Below the pieces are notes generated by a model. It had not been told where the DNA came from. It made no database searches and saw nothing but the letters and a program-made list of their open reading frames with translations. Shown here in pieces: positions 15,306-17,561 of a stretch of DNA of 17,561 nt; positions within the stretch are counted from its first letter, which is position 1; each line of letters begins with the position of its first letter. The stretch comes from an uncultured Clostridia bacterium (GTDB taxonomy: Bacteria > Bacillota > Clostridia > Christensenellales > Aristaeellaceae): the NCBI GenBank assembly GCA_934647235.1, contig CAKUFG010000038.1, forward strand, positions 1 through 17,561, given 5' to 3'. Made by a program: the position numbers and the translations under genes.

Positions 15306-16226
15306 TCACGGCGTGGACGATTTCTCGCTGTTTTGAAAGTAGGGCGTCAGCAATTGACTATTTGCAGCCCAAGGATGCGTTTTGCACCAGGCTTCAAACA
15401 CTGGTTTCCATTCGGTTAGGTATGCTTCAGCTTCTGCTTGTGAAAGATTTCCACTGAAAAGCTTATCGTATTTAGATATTTGCTCATACCAATCGTCTCC
15501 GTATACTGAATCAAAAAAACTTTGATCTTCTGTAAAGTAAGATGTGTAATCCTGCTGAGCCGGAGTTAGGCTCATGCAGCTGCCGTCATAACCATATGCC
15601 GCCTTCCAGGCTACCGCGCCATTGCTGTAAGCGTATACGATCCAGACGGGGATTTCACCGCTGTTAAAGTGCCGCTCAAACAAGAACTTTGCCTGATAGC
15701 TGAACTTTTCCGGCGCTAAGCCATATTCCGTCGCCATACCATCCTTCATTTTCTCGATAACAGCGCTTTCCTGTATATCGCTGGGCAAAGGCGTTACCTC
15801 TGTGCCACAAAGCATAATATCTTCCGATTCGCCGGCCTCATAGTGAGCGCCATGTGCTTGCCAGTACACCAGATCTCCATTTCGGCTAAGATATAGCAAA
15901 TGAAAGCCTCGGTGTTGACCGTTATATCCAGGAAAGGTTTTTACATGAACCTGCCACTTGGCGGCTTCATCAGCTACGTATACATTCTTTCCGTTAATAT
16001 TCCGCAAGCTCTGATGCTGCAGTAACCGGATATTCATTTGTGCTATCTGAAGTGTTTCAAAAGGGATACCGCACTTCACCGAGAAAAATGCCGCTGCACG
16101 GGCGTGTACTTCTTCTATCGTCAGATCGTCAGGACCTGGTTTGAGCTCTACTTCAGTATCTGCCAATGCGCCTGCCGTCAGGCAAAGCAGCAGAATCGTT
16201 ATCAATAAAACAAGCGTCTTTTTCAT
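15306..16226 (-). CDS. Secreted protein of unknown function with two similar PepSY-like segments
   Basis: 306 residues. The signal peptide (MKKTLVLLITILLLCLTAGALA) has an ALA cleavage site after residue 22 and no lipobox. Two segments share one pattern: a helix, a 'C/YGI/LxxExx' turn, strands with W.V or WIV, then G.(L/A)V.W.A.(H/Y)G. The first ends LVYWQAHGAHYEAG and the second AVAWKAAYGYDGS. I read these as a possible tandem PepSY-like duplication, not a proven one. The tail is helical (SQAEAEAYLTEWKPVFEAW). AGGAGG lies nine bases before the ATG. Composition is somewhat richer in A+T than the neighbours. No function can be assigned. Confidence 0.85.
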   Translation of the reverse strand: MKKTLVLLITILLLCLTAGALADTEVELKPGPDDLTIEEVHARAAAFFSVKCGIPFETLQIAQMNIRLLQHQSLRNINGKNVYVADEAAKWQVHVKTFPGYNGQHRGFHLLYLSRNGDLVYWQAHGAHYEAGESEDIMLCGTEVTPLPSDIQESAVIEKMKDGMATEYGLAPEKFSYQAKFLFERHFNSGEIPVWIVYAYSNGAVAWKAAYGYDGSCMSLTPAQQDYTSYFTEDQSFFDSVYGDDWYEQISKYDKLFSGNLSQAEAEAYLTEWKPVFEAWCKTHPWAANSQLLTPYFQNSEKSSTP

Positions 16227-16299
16227 AATCTCTATCCTCCTGTTCTGTGTAGGTAGGGGAATACTGCCCTTTCACAAATAAAGACGAAATGAATAGACA

Positions 16300-16328
16300 A
16301 TTTTATCCACATTTTAAAGAATTTACAA
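16300..16328 (-). promoter_or_regulatory. Promoter for the 15306-16226 secreted protein
   Basis: On the minus strand TTGTAA (16323-16328), 17 bases, TAAAAT (16300-16305), with a leader of about 65 bases. Confidence 0.6.
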
Positions 16329-16344
16329 TTGCTGTTTTCCTCAA

Positions 16345-16380
16345 TAAAAAACACCCGCCGGTTGGCCCAACAACCGGCGG
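16345..16380 (-). terminator. Terminator closing the DUF3793-flavodoxin transcript
   Basis: CCGCCGGTTG (16355-16364) and CAACCGGCGG (16371-16380) form ten perfect pairs around a six-base loop. On the minus strand GTGTTTTTTA follows. Between this site and 16546 I see no gene, only a short CAGTAT/ATACTG hairpin (16520-16534). Confidence 0.88.
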
Positions 16381-16546
16381 ATAGAAAACAGTATTGATAT
16401 TGCCCTTCAAAGGTCTGGTATAGGGATTGGTATATCAGATACAAGCAAGGCAGTGTCTTTCAAGGATCAAAAAGGCGGGTTCACAGTTTATTCGGACGCA
16501 AGGAGGACGCCCGGGGCAGCAGTATCAAATACTGATTTTCTTGGAT

Positions 16547-16654
16547 TTATGCGGGCAGAATGCCCGGACACAGCTGGGACAGCAGACAGCCAAGGGCCGT
16601 CAGGGCAATCGCCAGCGCAAGGGTGGACAGCTTGCTTTTGAGCATGCGCGTCAT
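16547..16654 (-). CDS. Possible small membrane peptide, 35 residues
   Basis: Downstream of flavodoxin on the same strand, an open frame encodes MTRMLKSKLSTLALAIALTA followed by LGCLLSQLCPGILPA: a basic start and one hydrophobic helix. The internal ATG at 16645 (31 to 32 residues) has AAGAG about nine bases upstream and is the better start; the ATG at 16654 is nearly on top of that site. The gap to the flavodoxin stop is about 20 bases, and the shared terminator follows 167 bases later. No family recognised; it could be chance coding. Confidence 0.45.
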   Translation of the reverse strand: MTRMLKSKLSTLALAIALTALGCLLSQLCPGILPA

Positions 16655-16673
16655 CTCTTTTTAAGCAAAGTGT

Positions 16674-17081
16674 TTATTGCAGCGCCTTGCCCAGCGCTTC
16701 GCACTCGGCCAGCGCGCTGTCGTCGGGATCATCCTGACAGATGACGCTGCCGCAAGCCAGCGTCGCGCCGGCGGAGATGCAGTCCTCTTCCCAGCTGCGC
16801 ATCCATTCGCCGTCGCCCCAGCCATAGGAGCCGAACAGCGCGATCTTTTTGCCCTGCAGATGGGGCTTGCAGGCGTCGAACATCGGCTGGAATTCGCTTT
16901 CCTCCAGCACCTCCGCGCCCATGGCGGGGCAGCCGAAGGCGATCGCATCATACTTGGCTACCTGATCGGCGGAGAATTCCTCCGCGGTAAAGAGCTGCGC
17001 GCCGCACGCCTTGGCAACAGCCTCGGCCATGGCCTGGGTATGGCCCGTGCCGCTCCAATAAACAACAGCAATCTGACTCAT
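16674..17081 (-). CDS. Short-chain flavodoxin
   Basis: 135 residues. The FMN phosphate loop is WSGTGHTQ (9-16). The isoalloxazine-contacting loops are probably CPAMGAEVLEE and FGSYGWGDGEWM, the latter typical for clostridial flavodoxins. It carries one or two electrons between reductases in the cytoplasm and can replace ferredoxin when iron is short. AGGAGG lies seven bases before the ATG. It follows the DUF3793 gene by 30 bases, the same order I recall in many Clostridia, so the pair is probably one operon whose promoter lies beyond the window. Confidence 0.94.
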   Translation of the reverse strand: MSQIAVVYWSGTGHTQAMAEAVAKACGAQLFTAEEFSADQVAKYDAIAFGCPAMGAEVLEESEFQPMFDACKPHLQGKKIALFGSYGWGDGEWMRSWEEDCISAGATLACGSVICQDDPDDSALAECEALGKALQ

Positions 17082-17111
17082 GACAGAACCTCCTGAAATG
17101 TTGGTTGTATG

Positions 17112-17561
17112 TTAAGCGGCCACAGTCAGCCGCGTAACACCGTATCCTTTATTATGGTAGCAGGCCAGGTAAACCATGCGGCACTTGCGATACAGCGCAA
17201 AGGTGCGCCGCGCCTGCTCCTCGTTGGTATAGGCCTTCCAGTAGCCCACGCAGCAGAAGGCCGCGCCCTGATGCCGGATAAAGCCGATCACATCCGCCAG
17301 CGGGTAATCCAGAAAAATCCCGACCTCATGGGGAAACTCCTCCCCGCAGTGGATGTGGCGCGCCAGCGTTGCCAGCGCGTCGGACAGCCTGAGCGAGGCA
17401 TAACCCTGCCCATGCAGGAAGTCCGCAATGTCTGTGCGTTCCAGCCGCTTTTGCAGCATGGCCGGGCGGTAGACATATACCAGCGCGCCCGCCGGGCAGC
17501 ACTTGAGCAGCCGCACGCGCACGCCCTTTGGCTGAAGCAGACGGTTGACGCTGCTCAGATC
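17112..17561 (-). CDS. DUF3793 family protein (5' end outside the window)
   Basis: The frame is open to the window edge, so 149 C-terminal residues are visible, starting DLSSVNRLLQPKGVRVRLLK. Family hallmarks: ALVYVYRPAML, the GEEFPHEVGIFLDYPLADVIGF block, a CCVGYWKAY motif and a final ARRTFALYRKCRMVYL. The function of DUF3793 is unknown. Its frequent neighbours, flavodoxin and iron-uptake genes, hint at a role in iron or redox response. A GTG at 17522 could be mistaken for a start, but the conserved reading frame continues upstream. Confidence 0.88.
   Translation of the reverse strand, partial: DLSSVNRLLQPKGVRVRLLKCCPAGALVYVYRPAMLQKRLERTDIADFLHGQGYASLRLSDALATLARHIHCGEEFPHEVGIFLDYPLADVIGFIRHQGAAFCCVGYWKAYTNEEQARRTFALYRKCRMVYLACYHNKGYGVTRLTVAA

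Noticed and set aside
16232..16444. 70-codon minus-strand frame
   Set aside because: It runs straight through the strong terminator and the next gene's promoter, with no ribosome site.
16427..16744. Plus-strand frames overlapping the flavodoxin 3' end
   Set aside because: No ribosome site or domain, and they lie antisense to flavodoxin and the possible small peptide.

Overview
The window looks like the chromosome of a gut-associated member of the Clostridia, with G+C around 60% judged by eye. Pointers are strong Shine-Dalgarno sites, sigma-A type -35/-10 boxes, T-tailed hairpin terminators, a bile salt hydrolase, a DUF3793 protein beside a flavodoxin, and the NifU/IscU-type scaffold protein typical of anaerobic Firmicutes. 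No tRNA, rRNA, CRISPR array, insertion sequence or phage gene was seen.

Layout. 1-239 (-): 5' part of an Fe-S scaffold gene. 346-2508 (-): a polytopic GT-C type glycosyltransferase, clearly richer in A+T than its surroundings. It diverges from a GT2-GtrA fusion (2700-3836, +); together they could make and use a lipid-linked sugar at the cell surface. The fusion gene runs by a one-base stop/start overlap into lepA, then prfA (+). 6727-7564 is an 838-base gene-free stretch filled by two diverged copies of one structured repeat facing each other. 7565-9760 (+): topB. 9944-11080 (+): an aldo/keto reductase with two 4Fe-4S motifs. 11150-12459 (+): a secreted protein overlapping a HAD phosphatase. 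From 12461 to the end everything is on the minus strand. In transcription order it runs: DUF3793 protein (cut by the window end), flavodoxin and a possible 35-residue membrane peptide; a secreted protein of unknown function; a small metal-binding HMA protein; a SAM methyltransferase with bile salt hydrolase; and an XRE/zinc-ribbon regulator.

How it fits together. Most genes are housekeeping (translation: lepA, prfA; DNA topology: topB) or single adaptive functions (bile salt hydrolysis, metal handling, redox). The most unusual object is the compound inverted repeat between prfA and topB. Its two copies differ in many bases, yet at least six hairpins are kept by paired changes on both sides of the stem. 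Also notable are three successive minus-strand terminators whose T-rich tails abut or supply the -35 box of the next gene, and the compositional break at the glycosyltransferase.
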